From Streptomyces parvulus (GTDB taxonomy: Bacteria > Actinomycetota > Actinomycetes > Streptomycetales > Streptomycetaceae): a DNA stretch of 64,000 nt. Shown here piece by piece: positions 34,863 to 42,645 of this stretch. Numbering within the stretch: the first letter of the stretch is position 1; every line of letters begins with the position of its first letter. The stretch is from positions 310,001-374,000 of the forward strand of contig NZ_BMRX01000007.1 in assembly GCF_014648855.1 (NCBI RefSeq). Reading direction: 5' to 3'. The notes beneath the pieces are model-generated. The model saw only the letters and a list, made by a program, of their open reading frames with translations, had not been told where the DNA came from and ran no database searches. A program made the translations under genes and the position numbers.

Positions 34863-35741
34863 TCAGTGCGCGGCGCGGGCCAGTTCCACCACGAAGCGGG
34901 CGCCGGCCAGCAGGGACAGGTGGGAGACCCACAGCCACACCAGGAAGACCACCACCCCGGCCAGCGAGCCGTACAGGCGGCCGTAGGTGCCGATGCCGGA
35001 GGCGTAGAGGGAGAAGGCGGCGGAGGAGACCAGCCACAGCAGGGCGGCGAGGGCGCCGCCGGGTACCGCCTGCCGGGTGCGGCGGGCCGGGGCGGGGCCG
35101 GTCCGGAACAGGACGAGGACCAGCAGCGCGACCAGGCTCAACAGCAGCGGCCAGCGCAGCAGCGACCAGGCGGCGGTCGCGGTGGTGCCGATGCCGGCCA
35201 GCCGGCCCAGCGTCCGGGCGAGGGGTCCGGTCAGCAGCAGGACCAGGGCGCTGGCGACGAGCAGTCCGAGCAGGCCCAGCGCGGTGAGGACGATGCGGTG
35301 CAGCCGGTGCCACAGCGGGCGCCGGTCGGGCAGGCCGTGCATCTCGTGCAGGGCGCGCCGGAAGACCGCCAGGTAGCTGGAGGCGGACCAGAGCGCGCCG
35401 AGGCCGCCGGCCACGGCCACGGTCAGCGCGGCGGACCGCCCGCCCGCCATCTCGTGCAGGGTGCGGTGCAGTTCGGGGCCGGACTGGGCGGGCGCCCAGG
35501 AGGTCACGTCGTCGATCAGCCGGTCCGTCAGGTCGGGTGCGACCAGGCCGATGACGGAGGCGGTGACGACGAGCGCGGGCACCAGGGCGAGGACGGCGTA
35601 GTAGGTGAGGGCCGCCGCCCAGTCGGAGTCGTTGTCGTCCCACATGGCGCGCGGCACGCGGCGCAGCGCGCCGGCCCACGGCACGGAGCGGTCGCGGAGC
35701 CGGGTCAGGCGGGTCTCCAGGTACGCCGTCACGGTGGTCAT
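34863..35741 (-). CDS. YihY/BrkB-family membrane protein
   Basis: This 292-aa inner-membrane protein has six membrane segments and the YihY signature DWAAALTYYAVLALVPALVV near residue 41. The later pattern GGLGALWSASSYLAVFRRAL and YGRLYGSLAGVVVFLVWLWVSHLSLLAGA is also diagnostic. Function of the family is unknown; it is not RNase BN. It is the last gene of the asp23 operon, overlapping amaP by 4 bp (ATGA), which links it to envelope stress. Confidence 0.88.
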   Translation of the reverse strand: MTTVTAYLETRLTRLRDRSVPWAGALRRVPRAMWDDNDSDWAAALTYYAVLALVPALVVTASVIGLVAPDLTDRLIDDVTSWAPAQSGPELHRTLHEMAGGRSAALTVAVAGGLGALWSASSYLAVFRRALHEMHGLPDRRPLWHRLHRIVLTALGLLGLLVASALVLLLTGPLARTLGRLAGIGTTATAAWSLLRWPLLLSLVALLVLVLFRTGPAPARRTRQAVPGGALAALLWLVSSAAFSLYASGIGTYGRLYGSLAGVVVFLVWLWVSHLSLLAGARFVVELARAAH

Positions 35742-36322
35742 CGGGTACGCCGTTCGCGACGGGAGCGTGCGCCCAGGCGGACTTCGGTGCGCAAGGGGTG
35801 CGGCGCCAGGGAGGCGCGGGCCTCGTCGAGGGGGCCGTGGGTGAGCCGCCGCAGGACCGGGCCGGGGGCGGCGCCGGGTTCCAACAGGAGGCGTACGCGG
35901 GCCCGTGAGCGCTTCGGTCCTGCGGGCAGCCGCACGTGGGCGCGGGCGACGCCGGGGGTGGCCTCGGCGCGCCGGGCGACCGCGTCGGCCAGCGCCCGGG
36001 AGCGCAGGGTGAGGGGCGGCCCGGCCAGCGGCAGCCGGCGGTCGCCGCCGCGGCGCGGCTGGGCGAGGAGCCAGGTCAGGCACAGCAGCAGCGCGGCGGC
36101 CGTGCCGGCGACGACCGCGGGGGTCCACCAGTCCTCGGCGCGCCAGTCGGCAAGGCGGGCGCGGTCCAGCAGCGCGGTGCCGTCCTCGGGGCGCGGCCAC
36201 CAGGTGGGCAGCCGGTCGGCGGTTCCACTCCCGCCGAGCGCGAGCCAACCGCCGCCGGCCAGCAGGGCCGCCCCGGTCAGCGCGAGCAGCGTCCGGTTGA
36301 CGGCGTTGCGCAACGGGTTCAC
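35738..36322 (-). CDS. amaP: Alkaline shock membrane anchor AmaP
   Basis: This 194-aa protein has two N-terminal membrane segments (about 10-30 and 68-86) separated by a Trp-rich outer loop. Its cytoplasmic C-terminal half resembles the Asp23-like fold (GVARAHVRLPAGPKRSRARVRLLL). AmaP anchors Asp23 to the membrane in Gram-positive bacteria. GTG 36322 overlaps the previous stop by 4 bp. Lengthwise it matches the family. Confidence 0.8.
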   Translation of the reverse strand: MNPLRNAVNRTLLALTGAALLAGGGWLALGGSGTADRLPTWWPRPEDGTALLDRARLADWRAEDWWTPAVVAGTAAALLLCLTWLLAQPRRGGDRRLPLAGPPLTLRSRALADAVARRAEATPGVARAHVRLPAGPKRSRARVRLLLEPGAAPGPVLRRLTHGPLDEARASLAPHPLRTEVRLGARSRRERRTR

Positions 36323-37473
36323 GAATGGGTCTCCTTCGGGGGCGGCGGCGGCTCGGGGGCGGGTCCCGGCGCGGCGGGGTCCGCGGGTTCGGCGACGGAA
36401 GCGGGCCGACCACCACCGGCTCGCGGCGGCCCGCCGTCAGGGGTTCGCGGGCCGGGCGGGGCACTGTCACCGGGTAGGGGCCCGGGCGCGGTGCCGTCGG
36501 CGCTTCGGGTGCCGTGACCGGGCGCCGGCGGGCCCTCACCGGGCGGGGCTCCGGGCGCCTGGAGCGCACCCGGCGCGCGCCAGTGGGGCTCCGGGCGCAG
36601 GCCGGCGCGGGACGTGAGGGGCCGGGCCAGGCCGAGGGTGTCGAGGGTGGTGGCGGTGGCGGCGCGGACGGCGCCGTGGGTCGCGGCGCGGTCGCCGAAG
36701 CCGAGGCGGGCCCGGACCCGGACGCGCCGCCTGCCGCAGCGCACCCGCACGTCCGTCACCCCGGGCACGGCGGTGACGGCGTCCCGGACGAGTTCGGCCA
36801 CCGCCCGCCGCTCCAGGACCGCGCGCTGCGGTCCGCTCCCGGGTACCGGCGCCATCGGCAGCACCCCGCGCAGGCCCGGGGTGAGCGCCAGCCACAGCAG
36901 CCAGGCACCGAGGACGGCGGCGACGGCTCCGCCCGCGACGACCGGGGTGTCCCCGGGGCCGTGGGACGCCGACCAGTCGATCACCCGCGTGCGCCAGCCG
37001 GCCGGGCCGCGGCCGGCGAGGTGCACGGCGAGGACGTCGTACAGCAGGAGCGCGCACCCGGCCGCCGCCGCCAGGGCCGTCAGCGCGGCCGGGAACCGCC
37101 GGGAGGACCACGGCCGCCGGGCCCCGCGGACGGTGCCGGCCGGGTCGTCCGGGGGTGCCGGCGGGGCCGCCCGGTCGGCGGCCAGCGCCTGGACGCGGAC
37201 CGTCGCCGTACGCACCGTCAGGCCGCTCAGCTCGGCGACCCGGTCGGCCATCCGGCCGCGCACCCGCTCCCCCGTCTCGCCGAGCGCCGCCGGATACGGC
37301 AGCAGCACGTCGACGCGGACGTCGGCGCGGCCCCCCTGCACGGTCGCGGTGCCGTCCGTCACCCGGGCGCGCCGCCCGCCGAGGTCGGCCTCGGCGGCGG
37401 CGCGTTCGGCGATCCGGCGGACGGCGCGGTCGGCGACGACGGTCCTGCCGCGCTCGGCCGGCGCCGCCGTCAC
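36319..37473 (-). CDS. Asp23-like membrane protein with DUF6286-type C-terminal part
   Basis: This 384-aa protein starts with an Asp23/Gls24-like domain (about 10-98: VVADRAVRRIAERAAAEADLG...VRVDVLLPYPAALGETGERVRGRMADRVAELSGL). Two membrane segments (about 130-150 and 177-197) are followed by a second alkaline-shock-like domain (about 220-285: VTAVPGVTDVRVRCGRRRVRVRARL). A long Pro/Gly-rich tail ends the protein. It thus has two Asp23-like domains on the inner face. GTG 37473 overlaps the previous stop; it is in the middle of the operon. Confidence 0.75.
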   Translation of the reverse strand: MTAAPAERGRTVVADRAVRRIAERAAAEADLGGRRARVTDGTATVQGGRADVRVDVLLPYPAALGETGERVRGRMADRVAELSGLTVRTATVRVQALAADRAAPPAPPDDPAGTVRGARRPWSSRRFPAALTALAAAAGCALLLYDVLAVHLAGRGPAGWRTRVIDWSASHGPGDTPVVAGGAVAAVLGAWLLWLALTPGLRGVLPMAPVPGSGPQRAVLERRAVAELVRDAVTAVPGVTDVRVRCGRRRVRVRARLGFGDRAATHGAVRAATATTLDTLGLARPLTSRAGLRPEPHWRAPGALQAPGAPPGEGPPAPGHGTRSADGTAPGPLPGDSAPPGPRTPDGGPPRAGGGRPASVAEPADPAAPGPAPEPPPPPKETHS

Positions 37474-37655
37474 CTGGTCCTCCGGTCGCGGGGAGCCAGG
37501 AAGTCACGCCAGTCCGTGCCGTCGTCCAGCAGCCGCCCCACCACGGCACCGACCGCGCCCAGGGCGGCCACCAGCAGGAACGCCCCGAATCCGCCGAAGA
37601 ACCCGGCGAAGGCCAGCGCCATGCCCACCAGCATGCCGATCATCGCTCTACTCAT
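37470..37655 (-). CDS. Small membrane protein of the asp23 operon, 61 aa
   Basis: The protein begins MSRAMIGMLVGM and is nearly all one or two membrane helices (about 5-40, Gly/Ala/Phe-rich), followed by a charged tail DDGTDWRDFLAPRDRR. I chose ATG 37655 because GGAGG then has 6-nt spacing; GTG 37658 would have 3. Similar tiny membrane proteins accompany asp23 genes in other actinomycetes. It overlaps the next gene by GTGA. Confidence 0.75.
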   Translation of the reverse strand: MSRAMIGMLVGMALAFAGFFGGFGAFLLVAALGAVGAVVGRLLDDGTDWRDFLAPRDRRTR

Positions 37656-37700
37656 CACGCACCTCCGCCTCGCACCTGCTCATGCTCCAGAAACGGGTCC

Positions 37701-38207
37701 TCACTCCACGCGTGCCTCCACCGGGCGCTCCGGGTCCTCGTCGTCGGGCAGGTGGACGTCGTTGACCGTGATGTTGACCTCGACGACCTCGAGCCCCGAG
37801 ATGCGCTCGACGGCGTCGATCACGTTCTCCCGGACGTCGCGGGCGAGGTCCGCGATGGGGACGCCGTACTCCACGACCAGGTCGAGGTCGATGGCGGTCT
37901 GGCGCTCGCCGACCTCGACCTTCACGCCGCGGCCCACGTTCGGCCGCCCGCCGGGCACGCGGTCGCGGACGGCGCCGATGGTGCGGGACAGGCCGCCGCC
38001 CATGGCGTACACGCCGGGGATCTCGCGCGCCGCCATGCCCGCGATCTTGACGACCACGACGTCGGCGATGGACGTGCGGCCCCGCGTGCCGGCCGGTTCG
38101 GTGGCGCCGGTGGAGCCGCCGCTCACGGTGGTCGCGCCGCTCTGCGCGCCGATGCCGCTGCCGCCGGTCTTCTTCTCGAGGGGAGCCGTCTGCGGTGTCG
38201 TCGTCAT
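37701..38207 (-). CDS. Asp23/Gls24-family envelope stress protein
   Basis: This 168-aa protein has a disordered Thr/Gly/Ser N-terminus (1-42) and one full Asp23 domain (about 43-155). The core is SIADVVVVKIAGMAAREIPGVYAMGGG, then AIDLDLVVEYGVPIADLARDVRENVIDAVERISGLEVVEVNITVNDVHL. It is cytoplasmic, expected to form a membrane-associated layer through AmaP. GGAGG precedes ATG 38207. It is the first gene of a five-gene operon (asp23, small membrane gene, double-Asp23 gene, amaP, yihY) read from the promoter at 38248-38276. Confidence 0.92.
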   Translation of the reverse strand: MTTTPQTAPLEKKTGGSGIGAQSGATTVSGGSTGATEPAGTRGRTSIADVVVVKIAGMAAREIPGVYAMGGGLSRTIGAVRDRVPGGRPNVGRGVKVEVGERQTAIDLDLVVEYGVPIADLARDVRENVIDAVERISGLEVVEVNITVNDVHLPDDEDPERPVEARVE

Positions 38208-38247
38208 GGTGTCCTCCGTCAACGGTGGTCGTTTGGTGCTTCTGGAG

Positions 38248-38351
38248 GTTGGACCCCGGGCGCGGCGCGGCGTTACGCGGTCGGGCGGGGATTTTTTTCC
38301 GGCGCCCTCTCTCGTGCTCGCGTAACGGCGGGTGCGGTCGGTGTGTCCAAC
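38248..38351. promoter_or_regulatory. Divergent ECF-type promoters with identical boxes
   Basis: CGCGTAACG (38319-38327) is followed by a 17-nt spacer and GTCCAAC (38345-38351) toward the sigma gene. On the other strand CGCGTAACG (38271-38279) is followed by a 16-nt spacer and GTCCAAC (38248-38254) toward asp23. Both -35 and -10 boxes are identical at 9 and 7 bases; this layout is typical for an autoregulated ECF sigma factor. No such pair was noticed elsewhere in the window. Confidence 0.75.
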
Positions 38352-38400
38352 GGGGGAACCCGCCCACGGGAGCCGTGGGGAACGACGGAAGGGAGCGCAC

Positions 38401-38943
38401 GTGCCGGGCGACGACGGACTGCTCGCGGTACGGGCCGCCGAGGGCGACGAGGACGCCTTCGAGACGCTCGTGCGCCGGCACGCGCCGGGGCTGCTGCGGC
38501 TGGCGGCGAGCGTGCTGGGCAGTCCCGCCGAGGCGGAGGACGCCGTGCAGGACGCGTTCGTCAGCGCCTGGCGCAGGCTGCCGGAGTTCCGCGGGCAGTC
38601 GGCGTTCGGCACCTGGATGCACCGCATCGTGGTCAACCGGTGCCTGAACATGCTGCGTTCCAGACGCCCCGTCACGGACCTGGACAGCGTGCCCGAGCCC
38701 GAGGCCCCGGACCACGCGGTCTCCCCCGCGCGGGCCGCCGAGTCGCACGCGGCCGCGGTGGCGCTGGGCAGGTCGCTGTCCGAGCTCTCCCCCGAGCAGC
38801 GGGTGTGCTGGGTGCTCAGAGAGCTGGAGGGCCAGTCGTACGAGACGATCGCGGAGACGGTCGGGATCAGCCCCGAGGCTGCCCGCGGCCGGGTGTTCCG
38901 CGCACGACGCTGCCTGACGGAGGCGATGACCGCATGGCGATGA
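38401..38943 (+). CDS. ECF RNA polymerase sigma factor
   Basis: This 180-aa ECF sigma factor has region 2 (AFETLVRRHAPGLLRLAASVLG...AEDAVQDAFVSAWRRL...FGTWMHRIVVNRCLNMLRSRR) and region 4 (LSELSPEQRVCWVLRELEGQSYETIAETVGISPEAARGRVFRARRCL). GTG 38401 has GGAAGGGAG upstream. Its gene overlaps the ATG of the next gene by 10 bp, as in sigma/anti-sigma pairs. The likely targets are its own promoter and the asp23 promoter. Confidence 0.93.
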   Translation: MPGDDGLLAVRAAEGDEDAFETLVRRHAPGLLRLAASVLGSPAEAEDAVQDAFVSAWRRLPEFRGQSAFGTWMHRIVVNRCLNMLRSRRPVTDLDSVPEPEAPDHAVSPARAAESHAAAVALGRSLSELSPEQRVCWVLRELEGQSYETIAETVGISPEAARGRVFRARRCLTEAMTAWR

Positions 38944-39596
38944 ACACCGGCGCTGAGCTGCCCGGGCCCGGCACCGGGCCGGGCGGCGCGCACGACGGCG
39001 ACGACGAACGGCTGGGCTGCGGGCGGCTGCTGTCCGCGGTGTGGGACGCCCGGGAGGACGGCGCGGACGACCTCCACCTGCGGGACTGCCCGCACTGCTC
39101 GGCCGCGGTCCGGCAACTGGACCTGCTCGGCGACGCGGTGCGCGCGGCGGGCGGCGGGCGGGAGCCCTCGTGGGACGCCGGGGCGCTGACCGAGCGGGTC
39201 ATGGACGTCGTACGGCTGGAGCTGCGGCCCGGGCCGCCGCTGCCCCTCGGGGAGCGGGAGGAGGACCTGTGGGTGCGGGAGGCGATGGCCGCCAGGGCGC
39301 TGCGGGCCGCCGCGGAGACCGTGCCGGGCGTGCGCGCGGGCTCGTGCCGGATCCGTCCCGCCGAGTCCGGCGCGGGGCCCTCGCGCGGCCCGGTCCGGGT
39401 GCGGCTGGAGGTCGTCGTACCGCTGACGGCGGGGCTGCGTGATCTCGCGGAGGAGGTGCGGCGGCGGGTGCGCGGGGCGGCGGACGAGGCCCTGGGACTG
39501 CCGGTGGACCATGTGGACGTGCACATCACCGACGTGACGGACCCGGCCGGCGCGGAGCCCGGCCGGGCCGGCGCGGAAGAAGGGACCCGACCGTGA
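38934..39596 (+). CDS. Zinc anti-sigma domain fused to an Asp23-like domain
   Basis: The N-terminal 75 residues of this 220-aa protein contain HLRDCPHC (H48, C52, C55), the exact H-x3-C-x2-C motif of zinc-binding anti-sigma factors, in a helical context. The C-terminal half (about 105-205) reads as Asp23/Gls24-like: MAARALRAAAETVPGVRAG...VRVRLEVVVPLTAGLRDLAEEVRRRVRGAADEALGLPVDHVDVHI. No membrane segment is present, which is unusual because most such anti-sigma factors are membrane-anchored. The ATG lies inside the sigma gene end. I infer that it holds the upstream sigma factor and senses the state of the Asp23 layer. Confidence 0.75.
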   Translation: MAMNTGAELPGPGTGPGGAHDGDDERLGCGRLLSAVWDAREDGADDLHLRDCPHCSAAVRQLDLLGDAVRAAGGGREPSWDAGALTERVMDVVRLELRPGPPLPLGEREEDLWVREAMAARALRAAAETVPGVRAGSCRIRPAESGAGPSRGPVRVRLEVVVPLTAGLRDLAEEVRRRVRGAADEALGLPVDHVDVHITDVTDPAGAEPGRAGAEEGTRP

Positions 39597-39931
39597 CCGC
39601 TGCCGCCACCGGCCGTGACGAACTCGCCGGCACCGTCGCCCGGGTGACCGAGGAGGTGCCCGGCGTCGCCTTCCTGCGCCCGGGACTCGCGGACCTGGTC
39701 CGCGGCTCCGCCCGCACCGGACCGCCGCGCGCGGCCGGGCGGGCGCCCGCGGGAGTCCGGGTGACCCGGGGCTCCGCGGCGGGGCCGTGGGAGGTCGACG
39801 TGCAGATCGTGGTCCGCCGCGGCCACCGCGCCCTGACCGTGGCCCGCGCGGTCCGCGACGCCGTGACCGCCGCCGTGGCGGGGACCGCGCCGGGCGCGCA
39901 GGTCACGGTGACCGTGGCCAACGCGCTGTGA
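39593..39931 (+). CDS. Short Asp23-like protein
   Basis: This 112-aa protein consists of one shortened Asp23-like domain: GTVARVTEEVPGVAFLRPGLADLV, then VDVQIVVRRGHRALTVARAVRDAVTAAVAGTAPGAQVTVTVANAL. GTG 39593 overlaps the fusion gene stop by 4 bp. It is the third gene of the sigma operon and may compete with or cap Asp23 polymers. It is followed after 22 bp by the convergent glycosyltransferase. Confidence 0.7.
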   Translation: MTAAATGRDELAGTVARVTEEVPGVAFLRPGLADLVRGSARTGPPRAAGRAPAGVRVTRGSAAGPWEVDVQIVVRRGHRALTVARAVRDAVTAAVAGTAPGAQVTVTVANAL

Positions 39932-39953
39932 ACGGACGGCCGCCGGCCCGCCG

Positions 39954-41243
39954 TCACACCGGGCCGTCACGCTCTGCGGCGCCGGCGTGCGCGAGGCGTC
40001 CGGGCCGGTCGCCGGAGGCCGGCGGCCCGGCCGCCGGGGAAGGTTCGGGCAGGGCGAGGCGGTAGACCCGCTCCACCGCGTCGGCGACCCGCGCCCACGT
40101 GTGGTGCCGCAGGACCCGTTCGCGGGCGTTCCGGCCGTACTGGCGGCGCAGCCGTTCCTCGGCGAGGAGCGCGCGCACGGCGTCCGCGAGTGCGCCCGGG
40201 TCCCCGGGGGCGACCAGGCGGCCGGTGGTGCCGTCGGCCACGCAGTCGCGGTGCGCGCCGGCGTCGGTGGCGAGGACGGGCACCGCGCACGCCATCGCCT
40301 CCAGCGGCACGAAGCCGAACGGCTCGTGGAGCGCGGTGCACAGGACCAGGTCGGCGCTGCGCAGGAGGGCGGGCATGTCGTCCGGGGCGACCGCGCCCAG
40401 CAGGCGGACGCGGTCGGCGACACCGGCGCGGCGGGCCAGCGCGGTCAGGTGCCGCGCCCCGGGGTCGTCCGCGACGGCGCCGGCCGGCGGGCCGCCCGCG
40501 ACGAGGAGTTCGGCGTCCGGGACCTCGGCGAGGGCGCGGACGGCCTGGTCGTACCCCGTGCCGGGGGTCGGCGGGCCGCAGGCGAGGAGGCGGTGGCGGT
40601 GGCGTCGCTCGGGGGTGCGGCCGGTGTCGGCGGCGGGGTGGAAGTGCTCGGCGTCCACGCCGCAGGGGACCACCGACACCCGGCGGGCGGGTACGCCCAG
40701 GGTGACGAGGGCGTCGGCCTCGTCGGTGCTGGTGGCCAGGACGTGTCGGCAGGTCCGGGCGAGCCGGCGTTCGGCGGCGGCGCGTTCGGGGCGGCCGGGG
40801 TCCGTCGCCGGGTGGTCCCCGCCCGCCCGGCGGCGCTCTTCGGCGGCCAGGGTGTGGAAGGTCTGCACGAGCGGTGTGCCGTACGGCCGTACGGCGACCT
40901 GCGCGGCCGTCCCGGACGGCCAGAAGTGGGCGTGCACCACGTCGGGCCGCTCCCGCGCCCAGGCCCGGGCCAGGTGGGCGCCGAAGGCCACGGTGTGCGC
41001 CGCGAGCGCGTCCGCCGGGAGCCTGACGGGCGGCCCGGCCGGCACGTGCTCGACGACTGCGCCGCCGGGCAGGACGACACGGTCGGGCAGGCCGGGGTCG
41101 TCGCGGCGGGTGTGCACGGTGACGTCGTGGCCGCGTGCGGCGAGCTGCTCCGCGAGGCGGGCCACGTAGACGTTCGGCCCGCCGGCGTCACGGCCGAGGA
41201 CATCGAGGGGACTCGCGTGCGCGGACACCAGGGCGATCCTCAT
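39954..41243 (-). CDS. GT4-family glycosyltransferase (GT-B)
   Basis: This 429-aa retaining glycosyltransferase starts MRIALVSAHASPLDVLGRDAGGPNVYVARLAEQL, the GT4 glycine loop. HAHFWPSG and QTFHTL are in the N-terminal domain. The donor site is in the C-terminal domain with LHEPFGFVPLEAMACAVPVLATDAG, containing the E-x7-E motif. No membrane segment. Sugar and acceptor are not known. I start it at ATG 41243 with AAGGAGGTGG upstream. It lies 61 bp after the GT2 gene, so both probably build the same glycan or glycoconjugate. Confidence 0.9.
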   Translation of the reverse strand: MRIALVSAHASPLDVLGRDAGGPNVYVARLAEQLAARGHDVTVHTRRDDPGLPDRVVLPGGAVVEHVPAGPPVRLPADALAAHTVAFGAHLARAWARERPDVVHAHFWPSGTAAQVAVRPYGTPLVQTFHTLAAEERRRAGGDHPATDPGRPERAAAERRLARTCRHVLATSTDEADALVTLGVPARRVSVVPCGVDAEHFHPAADTGRTPERRHRHRLLACGPPTPGTGYDQAVRALAEVPDAELLVAGGPPAGAVADDPGARHLTALARRAGVADRVRLLGAVAPDDMPALLRSADLVLCTALHEPFGFVPLEAMACAVPVLATDAGAHRDCVADGTTGRLVAPGDPGALADAVRALLAEERLRRQYGRNARERVLRHHTWARVADAVERVYRLALPEPSPAAGPPASGDRPGRLAHAGAAERDGPV

Positions 41244-41304
41244 CGGACCACCTCCTTGCGGGGCGGGCCCAGAAGCCGGCCGTCGGATCCGGTGGTGGTC
41301 GGGG

Positions 41305-42339
41305 TCATGGGGCCGGCTCCCGCCAGGGCGGGGCGTTGCGGTGGTGCCACAGGCCGCTGAGCCGGTGCCAGGTCGCCGTTGGCGGGATGAGCGCGCTGGT
41401 GACGAGCATCGTCGTGACCTCGTGGCGGGTGCGGGGACCCGGCGCGATGCGCGACCACGCGAACTCGGCGGTGCCCGCGGCCCAGCCGAGGCCGGTGACC
41501 GCGGCCGCGTGGCGGCGTCCGGCGGCGGCGAGGGCGACGGCCGCCGCGCCGGCCGCGGTGATCGTCGCGTGGCGCCGGATCCGGCCCCGGGGCGCCACCG
41601 CCTTGGCACACCAGTCGGGGCCGTGCAGCCGCCGCATCAGGGCGTCGTCGGCGTGGGCCCGCTGCTGCCCCAGGGACACCCAGCGGGCGGCCGGCGGCAC
41701 GGGGTGGCGGGTGGTGCGGCGGCCCCGCCGGATCCGCCACCCGGCGTCCAGGACGCGCAGGGCGAGGTCGGCGTCCTCGCGGAAGGCGCGGGTGAAGCGC
41801 TCGTCGAAGCCGCCGACCTCGCGGAGCACGTCGGTGCGGTAGGCCATGTCGGCGTTGGTCCAGCGGGCCCGGGCGAGCCCCGCGGTGTCGCGCTCCCAGT
41901 CGGTGGGGCGGCGCCCGCCGGGCAGCGGGACGGCGATCACGCCCTGCACGGCACCGGTGTCGGGGGCCGCCTCGGCGAGGTCCCGGGCCAGCCCGCCGCA
42001 CCAGTGCGGGCCGACCTGGACATCGTCGTCGAGGAACGCGGTCCACGGCGCCGTGACCACGCGGAGGCCGGCGTTGCGGGCGGCGGCGGGGCCGCGTCCG
42101 CCGCTGCGCAGGACCACCGTGCGTCCGCGCAGGTCGCCGAGGACGGTGAGCGGGTGCTCCAGCGCGCCGGGATCCGCGGCGGGCCCGGGGCGGTCGTCGA
42201 CCAGGACGATCTGCTCCGGCCCCGGGCCGGTGGCGGCGGCCAGCGCGGCCAGGCAGTCGGCCAGCGTGTCGCGTACGAGGGTGGGGACGACGACGGCGTA
42301 CGCCGTCCCGGCGGCCCCGCGTCCGTCTTCCGCGCTCAT
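41305..42339 (-). CDS. GT2-family glycosyltransferase
   Basis: This 344-aa GT-A enzyme has AYAVVVPTLVRDTLADCLAAL (about 12-32), VLVDDRPG, GRGPAAARNAGLRV, TAFLDDDVQV (the D-x-D metal site at about 112) and REVGGFDERFTRAFREDADLALRVLDAG, the acceptor/base loop. The C-terminus (about 265-344) has a hydrophobic stretch that may touch the membrane. ATG 42339 overlaps the stop of a 69-aa upstream frame by 4 bp. It is cotranscribed with the GT4 gene. Confidence 0.88.
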   Translation of the reverse strand: MSAEDGRGAAGTAYAVVVPTLVRDTLADCLAALAAATGPGPEQIVLVDDRPGPAADPGALEHPLTVLGDLRGRTVVLRSGGRGPAAARNAGLRVVTAPWTAFLDDDVQVGPHWCGGLARDLAEAAPDTGAVQGVIAVPLPGGRRPTDWERDTAGLARARWTNADMAYRTDVLREVGGFDERFTRAFREDADLALRVLDAGWRIRRGRRTTRHPVPPAARWVSLGQQRAHADDALMRRLHGPDWCAKAVAPRGRIRRHATITAAGAAAVALAAAGRRHAAAVTGLGWAAGTAEFAWSRIAPGPRTRHEVTTMLVTSALIPPTATWHRLSGLWHHRNAPPWREPAP

Positions 42340-42545
42340 GCGGCCGCCCTCCCCCGGCGCGCGGGGGTGCCGGGGCTCTGCCGCGGGTCGCGCGGATCGT
42401 GGACGCGGGCGTCGGTGCCGAGGTTGCGCATGAGGGGTGCTCCGGGCGGCGAGGTGTCGCGGGGGTCCGTCTCGGCTTCGCGGGTGCCGCGGGGCGGCGG
42501 CCCCAAACGCGCGGGGAACCATTCCGTTTCCGGACAAGTACGCAT
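42336..42545 (-). CDS. Possible small leader protein coupled to the GT2 gene
   Basis: A 69-codon frame (MRTCPETEWFPARLGPPPRG...) fills most of the 306-bp gap upstream of the GT2 gene and ends exactly in the ATGA that starts it. The Pro/Arg-rich product shows no domain. Translational coupling argues for a real gene; the biased composition and missing ribosome binding site argue against. The rest of the gap to 42645 holds the SRPBCC promoter. Confidence 0.35.
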   Translation of the reverse strand: MRTCPETEWFPARLGPPPRGTREAETDPRDTSPPGAPLMRNLGTDARVHDPRDPRQSPGTPARRGRAAA

Positions 42546-42645
42546 AGGTGACCGAGAGTGAGGATCAACCGGGAAGTTTCCACCGATGTGACGTACCCGG
42601 ACGGACCCGCCGCGTCCGGGGCTCCGCGTTCCCTACGATCGTCGC

